The position numbers were made by a program, and so were the translations under genes. From the NCBI GenBank assembly GCA_003246295.1, contig QKAS01000022.1, positions 78,152 through 142,151 of the forward strand: a stretch of 64,000 bases of DNA, given 5' to 3'. Below are positions 63,359-64,000 of the stretch, one piece after another (within the stretch, counting starts at the first letter, position 1; every line of letters begins with the position of its first letter). Source of the stretch: Clostridia bacterium. Lineage in GTDB: Bacteria > Bacillota > Clostridia > Lachnospirales > Lachnospiraceae. A model generated the notes under the pieces. It was not told where the DNA came from, made no database searches, and worked only from the letters and a program-made list of their open reading frames with translations.

Positions 63359-64000
63359 AAGCTTATTCCTGTTTGAATGATATCCTGTATGATTACTCTT
63401 TCATCCATAGGATAATGAACCCCTTTTATTTCCTGATAATCTTCATGTCCCTTACCGGCCAACACTATAATATCTCCCTGTTGTGCATGCCCGATGGCGT
63501 AAGCAATGGCTTCTTTTCTGTCAGGTATCTCAATGAAATCACCTGAAGTTTTCTGAATTCCCATTCTAATATCCGCTATAATGTCGAGTGGTTCTTCAAA
63601 TCTGGGATTGTCTGATGTAATGACTGTAAGGTCAGCTAGTTCTCCGCTAACTTCTCCCATTTCATAGCGTCTGCTCTTAGCCCTGTTTCCTCCACAACCA
63701 AATAAGCAGACAAGTCTTTTGGGCTGATACTCTTTTAACGTTGTAAGAAGACTCTTTAATGCCATGGCATTATGTGCATAGTCAATCATAAGGGTATATG
63801 CATCAGAGATTGGTATGATTTCAATTCTTCCCTTAACTGATGTTGTCCGCAATGCCTCTATAATATGATCGCCAGTGACGTGAAAATGCCTGCATACTGC
63901 AATCGCAGTCAGCGCATTATAAACACTAAATCTGCCAGGTGCTGGAATCTTCACATGAAGATTCGTTAATCCAGTTGTATTAAATTCAACACCTAAAAAT
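63355..64000 (-). CDS. murE: UDP-MurNAc-tripeptide synthetase MurE, 5' part missing at window edge
   Basis: The frame is open from 63999 to the stop at 63355, giving the C-terminal 214 residues. They contain the central/C-terminal Mur ligase features: GRFSVYNALTAIAV, VKGRIEIIP, DYAHN and the DNPR motif (SDNPRFEEP), which marks meso-diaminopimelate as the added residue. It adds mDAP to UDP-MurNAc-L-Ala-D-Glu. It is the only Mur ligase here outside the dcw cluster and is coupled to priA. Confidence 0.93.
   Translation of the reverse strand, partial: FLGVEFNTTGLTNLHVKIPAPGRFSVYNALTAIAVCRHFHVTGDHIIEALRTTSVKGRIEIIPISDAYTLMIDYAHNAMALKSLLTTLKEYQPKRLVCLFGCGGNRAKSRRYEMGEVSGELADLTVITSDNPRFEEPLDIIADIRMGIQKTSGDFIEIPDRKEAIAYAIGHAQQGDIIVLAGKGHEDYQEIKGVHYPMDERVIIQDIIQTGISL

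Overview
The window looks like a chromosomal segment from a low-GC Gram-positive anaerobe of the class Clostridia, most likely a Lachnospiraceae relative (Roseburia/Agathobacter/Eubacterium-like). The reasons are AT-rich DNA with strong AGGAGG ribosome sites, Firmicutes-type operons (PrkC-Stp-RsgA-Rpe, YqeG-AroE-AroK-AroQ-Efp), the MurR-MurQ-MurP-MupG route for N-acetylmuramic acid, and a DUF5688 protein of a kind I associate with Lachnospiraceae. I made this assignment from gene content; no phylogeny was run. Every gene I can support lies on the minus strand, so transcription runs from high to low coordinates across all 64 kb.

Reading in the direction of transcription, 64000-52017 is a housekeeping operon: murE (cut by the window edge), priA, def, fmt, yugP, rsmB, rlmN, stp, prkC, rsgA and rpe. 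At 51689-46547 is an eight-gene stress or redox cassette under a MerR-type promoter with a 19-bp spacer: merR, flavodoxin, acetyltransferase, two aldo-keto reductases, a monooxygenase-like protein, an iron alcohol dehydrogenase and a decayed carboxymuconolactone decarboxylase. A HEPN/MNT toxin-antitoxin pair follows (46250-45508), then ychF and lgt. The division and cell wall cluster occupies 42883-32444 (mraZ, rsmH, ftsL, ftsI, mraY, murD, ftsW, ftsQ, ftsZ, nrdR), with a four-repeat MraZ operator at its head.

A peptide/nickel-type ABC transporter (32306-27302), a small unknown protein, the aromatic amino acid operon with efp, a DUF5688 protein, tRNA-Arg(CCG), a membrane-anchored SH3 protein, a Gfo/Idh/MocA oxidoreductase and gdhA come next. 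The MurNAc salvage operon (18221-13917) has its own terminator and palindromic operator candidates. An operon of an rRNA pseudouridine synthase, ligA and metA follows; just past metA lies a short relic that repeats its 3' end.

The last 10 kb is the most accessory-looking part: a Fic protein with an inverted repeat around its -10 box, a nuclease-helicase (DUF2075 type) coupled to a MazG-like pyrophosphohydrolase, a ykkC-family riboswitch with its terminator ahead of a flavin-binding split-barrel protein, a repeat-bearing lipoprotein, an SDR-GNAT fusion, and a membrane-anchored propeller-like protein paired with an M48 metalloprotease that runs off the window. No rRNA, CRISPR array or intact transposon was seen.
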